The position numbers and the translations under genes are program-made. Under the pieces are notes generated by a model. The model saw only the letters and a program-made list of their open reading frames with translations, was not told the origin of the DNA and made no database searches. 64,000 nucleotides of DNA from Warburgia ugandensis (taxonomy: Eukaryota > Streptophyta > Magnoliopsida > Canellales > Canellaceae). The stretch covers positions 6,895,001 through 6,959,000 of the forward strand of contig CP141126.1 of assembly GCA_035236585.1 (NCBI GenBank), written 5' to 3'. Below, in pieces: positions 48,601 to 59,752 of this stretch (position 1 is the first letter of the stretch; the number at the start of each line of letters is the position of its first letter).

Positions 48601-51472
48601 AGCAGTAGTGTCAAGTAGAATATCTGTGTCCTAAAACCAGTATGTCTTTAATCAGAATGTCATAGAACTGGTACATCTCTAGGTTAAGCTTCAGACCTTT
48701 GCTTTTGAAAAGATTAAACACTGAACTGAGATAACAGATGTAGCGCAGAGAAGAGGCGCCTGATGTAAAATGCTTCAGCTATAGCAGCCTTAGCAAGAGG
48801 CCCACAGTAAGGGCATCATCACTATCAGAGTTTCCTAAACACCTTCAATATGTGGGAATCATACCTTGAATGGGAGATGTTTTTAACTGTTGGTGTGGAT
48901 ACCATTGGAAAAAGCTACTCCTCAGACCAAATTCAATATCCTTAAATCCCTAGCAGGAATAACAAGATATATCCTATAAAGGTGCAGGCTTCAGACAGAT
49001 AAAGTAATGGATGCTCTTTCTGCTGTCAAAGAATCATACAAAGCCACAATGGACTTCAACTCTACTTTATTAAATTGTCAGATATTTTACAGCTAATATT
49101 AATGACAAAATGCTTCTAAGCAATAACATACGAAGACGCTTGAGAGAGACAGTTTGGTAATTAGGAGAAATCAGCTCAAGTAAAATTAAATAAATCTATG
49201 CAAGAAAGAAAATGAAAAAACTTGCCATTAATGATCAATCATTGACAAAAAACGATATATATATATATATATATATAATCCATGTAATAAGCATAGTCAT
49301 ACTGTGACCAGGAGAGAAGAAGGAACCGATAATTTTAATGCCTCTGAGAGATTGCCATTCGCAATGTTTTGGGCTGAGGTCATACTAGGTCCATCCACTG
49401 ATGTTATTGCAGCATCCCAATCTGATTTGAGCTCATGCTGTGTGGCATCGAGAGAGCTGAACAAGTCAACCAATAAACCAGGTTGTGTCTGAGCATTGAC
49501 AGAAGATGAATCAAGCTTAAAGGCTTCTTCCAAACACTCCTTGGCAACTTCCAGACCCTCAATGTCAACATCAGGACCAGGTTCAACTGTCAAAGTGAAA
49601 ACAACCAGTCTCAAAACCACAAATAAATGATAAAAACTTGAGATTATTTAAGAAATCAGATGAGGTGAGATCAAGACAGATTGATGCATATCTCAAGGTC
49701 CCAAACTCAGTTCCAAGAAATCATTCATATGAAAATTATAAAGGAATTAAGCACAGCATATTCAGTCCTGGCTGACTAAAACCATTTAAATTAGAAAGCA
49801 GTTACCAAAGTTGACCACGAGCTGAAACTACACCGATTAACCTGTCTTCAGAGACAAAACTCAAAACTTTGATGTGTTTTTTCCTTTTTGGGCAAAGTAG
49901 AAAACTTTACTTCTGAAACAAGAGAAAATAGAAATGTGTGGAAGAGGCTCAAGTGGCCCCCCACGAAATAAAGAAGCACAAAACAACAAAAACTCAATTA
50001 TCAGTAGAGAAAGACAAAAGTATAAGAAGAGCTTCTGCTCAAGGACTTGGCATTATTAACACTACTGCTTTTGCTAATAACTTCATTTTTTAGTTGGCAC
50101 TTTCATGGTGACCACACATAAAATCGGTGATTCTGTATTCAATTATCAGGAGAGAGACAACAGTGATAATAAAAAGAGCCTCTACTGAACAGCTTGGCAT
50201 TACTAACACTACTAGCCTGCTAATAATTTCATTGTTAATTGGCATTCTTATGGTGATCACGCATAAAATAAAATGGTGATTTTCCATTCAAGTCATGGAT
50301 CCAAAGTGAGATTCACCAATTTCATCAGTTCTGGTGTTTCAAGTTTTCAACTCCTTACACAAGACATCACCCACAAAGATTTCCTAAAATTGAAGTGATG
50401 TTGTTAGGCTTGATGAGCCTGCCAACCCTACAATGCTCCAGAATATGGATAGAGGCAATTTCCTAGTCACTTCTAAGTGTCTTAAGCATGTTTTCCCACC
50501 TTCACGGCCACCTTTTGATGCAACAGTTGAGTTGTTGCCGTGTGACCTGGAGTCATGGGTTTGAGACACAGAAACAGCCTCTTGCAAAAATGCAAGGTAA
50601 GGCTGCATACTATAGGCCCTTAGGGTCTACCCCTTCCTCAAACTCCACATATGTGGGAGCTTCGTGCACTAGGCTGCCCTTTTATGGCTGCCTTTTGACC
50701 TTTCGAGAGAGATGGTATATTTAACAGTGTATTTACGAGTGTTAATATAGTGGATTTCAACTATAGACGAATTTAAGAGTGTATTCCAGGAAAAGGTGGA
50801 AGCCACCATAAAATTTATATCCAACTTGGCTAACGGCCACCGTTCAAAACTAAGTCTGACTTGGCTCGATGAGGAATTCTTTTCATGATATGTCGCAGGA
50901 TCAAGGAAGAATTACACATTAGCAGGCTCACTTGGTAGAAACTAATGAAATTTTTACACGTAAAACCCTGATTCGAGTTCACAACTATCTACTCACAAAC
51001 AAGAAGTTGTCAGATTAAGACTCACCAATAATTGTTAGTCAACATTCAACTACACGAATTGCACAAAAATGCGCAGGCTGGCAAATCCAACGCTGTGAAA
51101 TGAGTTTTCAATCTCCAGTCATGAAATAAATCAAACAACCACTAGAAATTTCAAAACCCTAGAAAACAAGCTATTAGTCCTCCAGTTCGGTAACCGTCCG
51201 ACTTCATATCCAGAACAACAAACAAGTGAAGCAGGAAAAGTAAAACAGGAAACCAATTGCTAAAAGGGACCTAACGATCAAAAGGAAATGTATTTGGAAG
51301 CTAAATCCCGAGAACGAAAAACTTCAATAAATAATTAAAGAGGAAAGAAAGTTACGGAACTCAAAACCAGAGGGATGATAGAGAGATTCACGAGCAAACC
51401 TGATTTGAGAAAATCCAAGAAAGCAGAAACAATTCGACGAGAAACGGGAGAATCTGTGCTTAAAGTGGCCAT
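33673..51472 (-). CDS. SGT-type small glutamine-rich TPR co-chaperone (SGTA homologue)
   Basis: Ten phase-compatible exons: 51472-51400, 49586-49303, 47344-47311 (34-nt microexon), 46287-46151, 44483-44417, 43408-43309, 38223-38060, 34577-34531, 34429-34379, 34173-33673; 485 residues. SGTs bind Hsp70/Hsp90 tails and hand tail-anchored proteins to the GET pathway in the cytosol. Visible are an N-terminal dimerisation helix pair (RRIVSAFLDFLKS... LEVAKECLEEAFKLD), three TPRs over about residues 197-302 (GNQAMQSKLYTDAIELY, AAAYTQIHEYTEAI, LGMAYYAQGNYSDAI) with the N, N, K and R clamp positions present, a short charged, glutamine-containing helix, and an Asn/Gly/Pro-rich C-terminus with a duplicated 47-residue module. 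It resembles Arabidopsis TPR8 (At4g08320) from memory. Introns reach 5.1 kb and hold five Au SINEs and a 288-bp tandem duplication. The frame is open across all junctions. Confidence 0.92.
33826..34107 (-). repeat. In-frame 141-bp tandem duplication in the SGT last exon
   Basis: Reverse-strand units 34107-33967 and 33966-33826 each encode 47 residues beginning VPPPFTS(S/P)QF(S/N)TAIP and ending QNGDEG plus two residues. They differ at about a quarter of positions, so the duplication is not new. The phase is kept. Confidence 0.9.
36007..36185 (+). mobile_element. Au SINE, full length, with 20-bp TSD (SGT intron 7)
   Basis: GGGGAGCCTTGGTGCAATGG (A box), AGAGGTCACGGGTTCAAGG (B box), GCCTCTTGCAAAAATGCAAG, and end CAGGCTGCCC. 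Flanking repeats TATTCTTTCAGGA(C/T)TTGGAA at 35987-36006 and 36186-36205, one mismatch in 20. Antisense to the host gene. Confidence 0.92.
38845..39330 (-). repeat. Dispersed LTR-like repeat, copy 2, with partial tandem duplication (SGT intron 6)
   Basis: Reverse-oriented relative of 15190-15490. Within it, a block of about 184 bp starting AGGATTCAGAAATTT(G/A)ATGCA occurs twice, near 38848-39028 and 39031-39211, with a few differences. It sits between SGT exons 6 and 7 (38224-43308). Confidence 0.65.
39546..39736 (-). mobile_element. Au SINE with 11-bp TSD (SGT intron 6)
   Basis: Reverse copy with A box (GGCGCAATGGTAGAG), B box (GATCTTGAGGTCACTGGTTC), the core shortened to CCTTAAAAATGCAAGGTAAG, and GTGCACCG-like end. 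GTATGTGTCTA repeats at 39535-39545 and 39737-39747. Same strand as the host gene. Confidence 0.85.
40683..41256 (+). repeat. 288-bp imperfect tandem duplication (SGT intron 6)
   Basis: Unit 1 at 40683-40970 and unit 2 at 40971-41256 share the start AGAGAGACGTATTTTTTACA and the end CAGAAAAGAAAACCAAA. They differ by scattered substitutions and small gaps (for example TTAACATGAGTTGCC against TTAACAGAAGTTGCT). Non-coding. Confidence 0.9.
41380..41397 (+). repeat. Short (TG)n microsatellite
   Basis: GTGT repeats followed by alternating CATATA-type sequence; purine/pyrimidine alternation continues to about 41440. Intronic. Confidence 0.7.
42813..42992 (-). mobile_element. Au SINE, full length, with perfect 16-bp TSD (SGT intron 6)
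   Basis: Best-preserved copy in the window. On the reverse strand: GGGGAGCCTTGGCGCAATGG, GACCTTGAGGTCATGGGTTC, GCCTCTTGCAAAATGCAAGG, CCCTTGTGGTCCGCCCCTTC and GGTGCACCGGGGCTGCCC. TTCTCAGATAGATAAA lies at 42797-42812 and 42993-43008. Confidence 0.95.
45481..45657 (+). mobile_element. Au SINE, full length (SGT intron 4)
   Basis: GCCTTGGCGCAGCGGTAGAG (A box), TTGAGGTCACGCGTTCAAGG (B box), AACAGCCTCTTGCAAAATGC, GTGGTCCGCCCCTTCCCTGG, and the end GGGCTGCCC. A short AGGCAAT repeat at 45471-45477 and 45658-45664 may be the target-site duplication. Confidence 0.9.
49254..49277 (+). repeat. (AT)n microsatellite beside the SGT exon 2 donor
   Basis: About twelve AT units 25 bp past the splice donor of SGT exon 2 on the reverse strand. 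Length polymorphism would be expected. Confidence 0.9.
50519..50685 (+). mobile_element. Au SINE with imperfect TSD (SGT intron 1)
   Basis: Forward copy lacking the first bases: GCAACAGTTGAGTTGTTGCC, GAGTCATGGGTTTGAGAC (decayed B box), AACAGCCTCTTGCAAAAATG, and end CACTAGGCTGCCC. GGC(CA/TG)CCTTTTGA lies at 50506-50518 and 50686-50698. Confidence 0.85.
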
Positions 51473-54333
51473 GTTTTTGGGAGATCAAGATGAAGACCAG
51501 GTTCGCATGATCAGGGCAGTTACTTGGGTCTCTCGGATCACTTGGGCCCTAGCAAAGCTTTCGCAGGAGAAGTGCAGTCGGGTCCTATTAACTAGACTAG
51601 AATTTACAACGAGTCTCCCCTGGCAAGAGCAGGTATTTAAGCGCGCAGACCCTTGATGTCCCACGTACCCATTCTGCGCGGGCAAAGGCAGGTGTTCCCG
51701 CTCACGGCTAAAGCGTAGAGGTATACGTGGGGCCAAGAGATTTGGGGATCCAACCGTCCGTATGTCTCCCTGATGTTGAGATCCGCGATCCCATTTGGCT
51801 TGGTTGATCTTAACCCTTGGCCGGTGAAGATTTCATTTTTTCCCCTTTGGTGACCATAGGATTACATTAGAGCAGGCCTGGGGATCCCACGGTATTTACA
51901 CGATGCAAAATAATAAAACAAGGATGGCGGACCATCACGGGTGGAGGAATGCTGAACCAACCGAAGCCTTAAAGCCAATCTAAAATGGGTCCCACCTTTG
52001 ATGATCCCATCCATTCATAACCAAAGAAATTTCTTGCATGGTAAAGTGTAATTTTGTTGTTGAATTTGAAGTGTTGTTCTGTGTAACTGTTTATTTACTG
52101 TGATCAACACTAAAACTTTTCGGATACTAAAATCATTCAATTACCACCCTTTTAAAAGTGCACACTGATCAAAAGCATGGCTAATCTGAGGAATGGACGG
52201 GACTATCCAAATATAGGGAATAAGTGGGCCCTTTGGTTGCAGTACTTCGTTTGAGTGCATTGGTTTACCAATTCATCTCACACAGATGTAAGTGCTGCTT
52301 CCTAATAAGAGGTTTGTGTTCCTTGCCCTCTAATGTGAAAAAGCATAATTAGGTCCGTTTTCTGCTTTAGGGGCTGCTTAGGCTCGACAAGGCAAGGGCC
52401 TAGTCGCCTATAATCTAAAGAATGGTCAAGATTTCATTACCACTCCTTTCGGAACTTTATGAGTCAGTCCATTTTTTAACCAAAATCTTTTTGACCTGTA
52501 AGTGAATTCAACCCCTCAAGCTCTTGCCTTTGACATGGGACTCTTAACCAATTCGGCTGAGTGCTTGAACTCCAGCAAGAATACTGGTTCAGAACATCTG
52601 ATGACTTTTATATGCCCAATCATCTTAGAATCCTCGATTTAGAAATTAATTACTTGTGTAAATAAGTCTACTTTCAATTTGGATGATTTGTGGGAACAAG
52701 ATACAAGTAAGACTCGCCATTTAAAAAATAAAATAAAATAAAGAAGATACAAGTCGGGCCCACCTTGCTAAAGATCCAAAACATCCAACCAGGAGTCATG
52801 CTATGACGAGTCGAATACCACAAGTCAACAAAATTGTGGAGCTAAGTGGTGTCATATCATCTGGCTAGACCATCCTGCACCTTTCATTGGTTAGACTAGT
52901 ATGCATCAGCATTGTAGGTACGCAGTGTTGCATCAGTTGATTTCAACATCTTTGGAAGAATAACAAGTGCGAAGGATACTCTAGTTTTGTGACCCCATCA
53001 CTTGAGAAGGGCGGCCAGGCTCTCGTATCATCTCGGCATTCTTTCGTATGATATGCTGTTCGCAAGCATGTTCTCTATCTCCTACAGCCTAAGAATTAAA
53101 CAAGACCTCAAGTAGGCAATCTTAATTGATCGAAGATTGGAGTCAAAATATTATAAAGTACGATGTCATTGGATTACAATTTTCCTTTGCTAAACCCATG
53201 CAACACTTGTGAATAACTCCTTTACAAAGCACAAGTTAGTCTCCCACTCCTCACTGTCAATTGTTAAGGCTACGTTCCTCTACCACAAAAACAATGAGAG
53301 AATTCAAAAAGGAACTTATTCAAAGAGAATATATTTATTTCTCACTTAAGTTAAGTTAGAAATGAGGAGTTAAACCTTATTTATAGTTGCTCAACTCCTT
53401 GATGGATGACTAAGATTATTACGTGTAATTATCTAATGATACAGATTATTTTTTGAAACCCTCCAACAAAATATTTTACTTCTATCACATTCTATATAGA
53501 ACATCTAGATACTTACAAGAATATTTTAAAAATCCAAAGTTTCTAGAATCAAGCCTTAATCAACAAATACGCAAACACAAGCTTAAGTTTTTTGGTTTGC
53601 ATCCACAAGCTAAACAAGCCTCCCTCAAAGCCTATAGGCGTTAGTCACAGGCTTCGCAACATAAGTCCTCGACAAGGAGCTTACTATGCCACAGTCGAGT
53701 TTGATGCATCAAAGTAGTCCTGCTCTGGGATGTAACCACCACTACAGTTCAAATCAGCAGCTAAAGTACAAGTTTAGACCACCTCTTGGTGATTACACCT
53801 TTCCTCTGCTGAGCCTACTTGAGATTTGCTTCGCACAATCTTAACCCTCTTTTCTGGGGAGGACATTTACACCATTTGAATTACTGAACCGCACAATTCA
53901 AACCTCGACAGAAGTTAGACCAGAACAACTCAGGAGGAATGTTTCGACAAATATTTATGTAAGATGGACTTGTGGACCTCAAAAAGGCTTGGGTCCACCT
54001 TCAGCCATGGATGCAAATTGAATCGTATGATCAGCTGACCACCATATGACAACTCTCGTCTATTAGCAGTGGACAGGTTTGAAACTGCTAATGTTCGCTA
54101 AGAAACTACCGCTTTAGAAGTCCAATTCAGAGATCAGAAGCAATCCTTGGCATCTGATAGAACTTGCATTGCTTACCCAAAGAAACATGTTGGAACATTT
54201 TATGAGTAAGCCTCAGTTAGAGGATCTAAAAGTAATTTTGTGTGCCAGATACAAAAGGATTTCCATTCCAGATTTGTATTCCACAGAACCGTTGTCACTG
54301 TTTCAGGCTTTGCAGCACTGCCCAGAAGCACGT
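51473..54333. other. Intergenic region upstream of SGT and downstream of the coiled-coil gene
   Basis: Contains the SGT promoter. A TTAAATA sequence on the reverse strand near 51636 is a possible TATA element about 160 bp before the ATG. The second copy of a dispersed repeat lies at 53150-53560. No coding exon was recognised. Confidence 0.5.
53150..53560 (+). repeat. Dispersed repeat, copy 2 (partner at 29930)
   Basis: Diverged relative of 29930-30425 in the same orientation, with shared blocks CTTTACAAAGCACAA, TCTCCCACTCC, GGATGACTAAGATTATTAC and TAGATACTTACAAGAAT in the same order. Confidence 0.6.
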
Positions 54334-57300
54334 TCATTCATCAGCTGTGAAGTCTTCGTCTGAGGCGCAGTCCAGAAACGAGTCAAGAGATTTACGCAAA
54401 ATCCTAAAAGACTTGTCGTCCTGTATTTGAGAAAACATGATGAGATTTTCTGAAAGCAGCAAGAAACATTAAAAAGCAACTTATTAAGAACAACTCAAAA
54501 TTACTAGCATTTTCTAGTTCAATCAACATTATAACATGCTAATCTGAAGAAACCGAGACCAAATAAAGATCATATTAGTTCCAAAACATTTTCACATTTC
54601 TTTGTTTGGTTAAAAATTTTTAGTTAAATTCCTGATTCTGTTTTTGAGAACCTTATATTTCCAATTTATGCATGTTATCTGTTCAGAGTAAGCAATAGTC
54701 TCCCATTTTAAGAATTCTATAACAGAGAAGGCGTAGCCCTGGGACCGAGAGATCCCATTTTGGAAACAACATGGATATTCAGCGTTAACAGAAAACTTAC
54801 ACTTCGAGGTCTCATGGAGAAGAACAATAAAACCAAGATGACTCACCTGAGAATGCTTTTCACCAGGATATACCAACAGTAAACTGCCCTAAGATAAGGA
54901 TGGTTGCAGAGATTTCCATTGGTTACAGTGGCTAGTAGATTACTATGGTTCCACTTTCTCGAGTTTAACCCAAACCACAAATACCTCACAAGTTTTAGTA
55001 GATGAGTCAAGTTCCAATAAAGATTAAATTTCGGCAAAACAAAGAAACAGAATTACGGGAAAAGCAGGACAACTTGAACAACTTGGCGTTCAGTTATTAA
55101 AACATACACTGAAACTAAGGTTACTTCCAGAGTCGTAGGATTGTTGGATGTTTGGAGTTGTGAAAATACTGGGATAAACCGGATTTCTTGTTTCAGAGTT
55201 ATATGCTCATGAATGCGGAGGGAGAACCTCCTTGTTGCAAGACAAGCTTGATATCGAAAGACCTACTTAAGTGATTCAGGCAGCAACAGCGATCTGTTCC
55301 TCAGGATTCCCAAGTGAAAGTGTAAAGCTACTTACATGCTTCTTCTTTTTCAGAGAATCCTCTGCTGCAGCTATCTTATCTGCACAAGCCTTCTCAAGTT
55401 CAGCTAGCATAGCCTTTTCTCTCTTTCCTAAAAACAAATAAGCTTCCAGACTAAGTGAACGAGTTCAACTATAAGTAAAAAGAGTATCTAAGCAATGGAA
55501 GAGAATTGGATAACTCACTCTGCTGTTCATAACGTGTGAATAACTTTTCTTTTTCATCTTCAAATTTGGCAAATATGTCTGCAGAATGGACGTAGGGAAT
55601 GTCAGAATCGTCAAACCCGAACTGAACAGTAGTCTAAAATGTGATTTTGTCAATATATTTCTAAATTGCCAGAAAGTTGATTTTCCACCAAGAAATAGAT
55701 GCCTAGATGACAAATGCCGCAAAATTCTGAAGAGAACTTTGACGCATGAATTACAATCTTCCTCTAGTGCACGTTGTTACGTATCCCAAGTTACCCCTAG
55801 GTGAGAAAAGATAAAAGACAAGTCATGTTAAAGTTGCATATCCAGACTGCTGATCTGTTCTGACAGTTTGTTCCATCGCCAAGCTGGACAACCTCGGTTC
55901 TTGATCTAAGGGACAGCATGAGAGGAGACAGTAAGAAGTAACAAGGAATATGGTTAGAGGATCGCTGATCCCTAAAGTGTTGAGTAAGTTAGAGTCTTCC
56001 TAAAGTAGCATGTACAAATTGCAGGTTCTACGATTTCTAGGTGTTCTTTCCCTCTTTAGCCGCTCCTGTATTTCTCCCGTCAGCACTGTTTTATAGTAAT
56101 TTCCTGATTGTGTTTGAAGTCGATTCCAACAAATCATCTAAATAGAAACAGCAGACAGAGGGACATCATGTCATCTTTGGGTAGTTAACATTACCAGGTT
56201 GAATAACATTTACCATGTGGGTAGCCAAAAGAATACAGCAATTACCATTAAATGCCTGCATGTGTGAACCTTTTTCCTTGCAGAACTTCTCATAAGCTTC
56301 TTGGAACTTCACGGATTCGTTCTTCAGAGAAGATTCGCACTGCAGTTTCATATAACTACCAATAAATAAAAAGGGAAAGCTTAAGTACCATATTGGGAAC
56401 AATCTTTTGCGGCTTAAGTTACAGAATTATCTCATAAATCTGCTTCCCAGACCTCTTTGGAACTCTTTGAAATTGCCTTTACAAAACTCTGCCTGCAAAT
56501 GAAGAGAAGAACCGATCAGAAAGCAGGAGCAAATAACCATGGAGGAAATCATCCATCTAGATAGTAAAACTAGTAAGCTCCACGTTATGTTTCTCATGAC
56601 TATCAGATTGGTCAGCTTAACTGGTATCTTATATGGCCATTCAATTAATAACATCCCTTGTTTATTTTATTTGTTTCTCAGTTCATTGCTTTTTACCTTT
56701 TAGGCTCTTGATATGGAAGATTAGGATTGCCAATCTTGTGTTCAAGATTGATCGAGGCACCGATCAAAATAGAAAATATTTTGCCCTACAGATTTTTAAG
56801 TGGTAATCGTGCTATAGGACAAGATATCTGGGATCTAAAATGTATTAAGTTGACCAAATCAGCCGTCAAATGTACTAATGTTGGATAAACTACTTATCAA
56901 CCTTCTTAATAATACAAGTGAAATTGATTTCAATGCTTTTTGGTAGTTCTTCAAGGTAATAGCTTCCTCATGTATGATCAATAGAATAGAGACCGAGCAG
57001 GTATATCTTTATTTGATATGCTAACAAAACATTTTCACAAGATAATATTGTTCTCTCACCTTTCTTTTTCTAGTTTTGACTTGGAATCATCCAGCATAGA
57101 CTTGACTTCTGAAGCCACACTGTTAGCTACAAAATTGTTAGTAATGTTGGATCCCACAAACAGATCAAATCTGGAATCATATATCAGCAGTAGTCATGAT
57201 TAAACTGTAATTTTCAGCAACAATGTGCAAAAATACAATTAAGCCATTGCGAACAAGTAAGCTAGAATATTTTGCAAAACTAGTCATCAAATGCAGACTG

Positions 57301-58282
57301 AGAATTTCGGAAGCTTCAAAAATCATGAAATAGTGCACAAAAATGAAAGCTGTATTTACCTGAGCATTTGTATAACGGACATGCAGCAGACAAGTCTGCC
57401 CCAATTCACGACAAGCATGTACCAGGAGCAAACAACATTGACTTACTACTTCGGCAGTCTTACTCGTGAATGGTTTGTGCTCGACTGCGTTTGCATTGTA
57501 CAAGTATGTATGTACGTACGTACGCATGTATGTACTTAATACCAATTTAGACAAAGTAAAACTGGCAGATAAGAGGTTTAGCAAAATAGTCAAGCTATTT
57601 GCAACAAATTCTTGAACAGTAAAAATACAGAAAATGGTGAAATCTTCCTCAGATACTTGAAACGTCGCTGAAAAGAAACTGAAAACTCTAGATATGTAAA
57701 AGTTATTGCAATTCCAGAAAATTGGAACATGTAATTCGTAATCAAATAAAAAGATAAATGGAAAGGAGAACACGATCAATTGAAGCACCAAATCTTCAGC
57801 AAATTCTCCACCAAATGTGAATCCGTACACTCAGGCTGACAGAGGCATCCACAGAACAAGAAAGAAAATAGAAGAAACTAAGCCTTTTGTATTCTTCATA
57901 CAAGTCGAACAGAATTCTTCATTTAATCAATCATTAAATTCTTTACAAAAATCTTCTTCCAGTAAAGTATTTACATATCTAATAAAATAACAAATTTACC
58001 TTCCGATTGTCTCCTCGTTTTTCTTCTGTCCATCTTTCTGCGCCTTATCTTTGATCTGCTGCAATGCCGATACAATACCTTTGATATCACTGTGAATTAA
58101 AAGATCAAGCAGTCTCAACCAAAGATCTTCCACGAACGAAACACAGAAAACCTAGAATGAGATACAGAAGCAAACCTTGTGAGATCCGGATCAAACTCAT
58201 CATCGTTCCGAATTTTCTTCTGTGATTTTGGACCTTCGTATCCTTTTGCTCGTCTCCTGCCACTTCCTTTAGCTGCCGACAT
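54334..58282 (-). CDS. Small nuclear-type coiled-coil protein, SYCP3/Cor1-like architecture
   Basis: Eight in-phase exons: 58282-58176, 58089-58000, 57119-57060, 56492-56453, 56339-56246, 55578-55519, 55427-55336, 54420-54334; 209 residues. Start chosen at MSAAKGSGRRRAKGYEGP, the first ATG after the TATA box. The N-terminus is basic (nuclear-signal-like GSGRRRAKG and KSQKKIR) followed by an acidic DDEFDPD. Residues about 40-185 are almost continuous charged heptads without prolines; the C-terminus has RILRKSLDSFLD and an acidic tail. I do not recognise a named plant protein. The motif order EVKSML, KERQSFVKAISKSS, EAYEKF, KLFTRYEQQRK and RKSLDSFLD parallels the Cor1 region of animal SYCP3 (remembered, not searched). 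Function is therefore inferred only: possibly chromatin or meiotic axis. An E2F consensus near its start supports cell-cycle control. It could instead be an unrelated coiled coil. Confidence 0.85.
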
Positions 58283-58427
58283 AAGCCTGACCCGCAGATG
58301 GAAAAACTTGGTACAGGAAATGCCCTAATCGAAGGCTTGAAACCTTAATTCGCAGGTCTCTGGAACTAGCTTTCTCAGATCGATTACTTCTCCCGCGGTT
58401 GGAATTGGAGAGCTGAGAGATGCTGGC

Positions 58428-58435
58428 GCGCCAAA
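58428..58435 (-). promoter_or_regulatory. E2F/DP consensus site
   Basis: TTTGGCGC on the reverse strand (TTTSSCGC consensus) within the palindromic GGCGCGCC, about 145 bp before the coiled-coil gene's ATG and about 50 bp past its TATA box, so near the likely transcription start. Plant E2F sites of this form mark S-phase and meiotic genes. Confidence 0.6.
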
Positions 58436-58479
58436 TCAATTTTCAAATGCCAGACGCCAGGAAACGGTTTTCGCCCGAG

Positions 58480-58487
58480 TATTTATA
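58480..58487 (-). promoter_or_regulatory. TATA box of the coiled-coil gene
   Basis: TATAAATA on the reverse strand, preceded by a CCAAT pentamer at 58496-58500. Located about 200 bp before the ATG, leaving a leader of about 165 nt if transcription starts 30 bp on. Confidence 0.6.
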
Positions 58488-58927
58488 AGAGCGCTATTGG
58501 TGTCTGCGCGTGTAAATACAGTCCATAATCATGGACAGTTTGAATTAAATGAAGATACCACATCAATGATTTCAGCGCAATATACAAACTTGTTCCGTGA
58601 CCCAAAAATGGCCGCTCTTGAAGATGTTATATATAGATTGTTGGCGTGGCCCCCGTGTAATTTTTACTCATGTGAGAAAAAACTTATATTTATAAAGAAA
58701 TAGAAGAGTGAGCGAGCCTCTTCCATTATGTGATTTGCTCACATTCTTTCTGTCGAGCCATGTAAATCATTCTCTTTATTTATGTAAGTGTGTGTTTTAT
58801 TATAAATCTACAATCCTAACCATCGGATCTCTAAACCTTCAGAGTCAACCACGATAAGATCATTCTAATAAAGAGAATATTTTGAGATTTTGGTACCCCC
58901 AATATTTTGAGGTGGTCAATCCAATTA

Positions 58928-59077
58928 ATAGAAGCTCCCACCTATGCGGGATTTAGGGAAGGAGCAGGCCACAATAGTCTAAAGTAAGCAACCTTGCCTT
59001 GTATTTTTGTAAGAGACTGATTCCACATCTTAAACTCGTGACTTCAAGGTCACGTAACGACAACTTTTACCGTGAAC
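58928..59077 (-). mobile_element. Au SINE, diverged
   Basis: Reverse copy with A-box end GGTTCACGGTAAAAG, B box GACCTTGAAGTCACGAGTTT and core TTACAAAAATACAAGGCAAG; tail TGGGAGCTTC without the final GCTGCCC. Confidence 0.75.
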
Positions 59078-59587
59078 CACGATCAGGGTGTAATTATGGA
59101 CGTCCTTTCCGTGGCTTTCTTTATGCTATTACGATCATATGATAAGAGAAGTGGCCGCAACAGAGAGACGTTACGTGCGAAGTTAACACACCTGGGCCAG
59201 CTGCTTTAGCTTTTGTTTCTCATTTTATCTCATCCGTTCATTCAGGTTCGACCCTCTTGGAACGTTAAGAGTCTACGATTAAGATATTCAAGCAGTCGAC
59301 GCCCCTTTCTTCGTGATGCAATCTAAACCATCCATCATGTTTGCTATAAAAAAAATAGTAAATTATGATAATCTATTTTATTTTTGAAAATTTTAATAAA
59401 AATAAATGCTCAAGATTTTTAAGCCAGAGATGCACAAGGCAAAAATATCGAACTATAAATAGAGTGACCGGTGATCTTGAAAAATTAAGATTAAACGGAT
59501 TGTCAATGAAATAATCTCAATGATCAGAGTTCTCGGATAAAGATACGGTTGATATTGAGACTATCATCTCGTGAAGATAAGGTGAAG

Positions 59588-59752
59588 GGGATCCGTGCGG
59601 CTATTGTTGAGTTATTGTCGAATGATCTGAAGGTTATAGATTTGAAGTATGAAAATAATCTCTTGCAAAAATGCGAGATAAATCTCCATACTGTAAACCC
59701 TTTGTGATTCGCCCTTTTCTCAAACACGAAAGAGCTTTGTACAGTGGGCTAC
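59588..59752 (+). mobile_element. Au SINE, strongly diverged
   Basis: Forward copy recognised from ATCTCTTGCAAAAATGCGAG, CCCTTTGTGATTCGCCC and GTACAGTGGGCT; the A and B boxes are largely decayed (GATCTGAAGGTTATAGATTT). Confidence 0.6.

Noticed and set aside
57120..57173. Possible longer exon 3 of the coiled-coil gene (FDLFVGSNITNNFVAN)
   Set aside because: The frame is open, but no suitable acceptor precedes it and the AG at 57121-57120 gives the phase-correct SVASEVKSML join.
57177..57830. Reverse-strand open frame of 217 codons
   Set aside because: Lies within the intron between exons 2 and 3 of the coiled-coil gene; composition is typical of non-coding AT-rich sequence.
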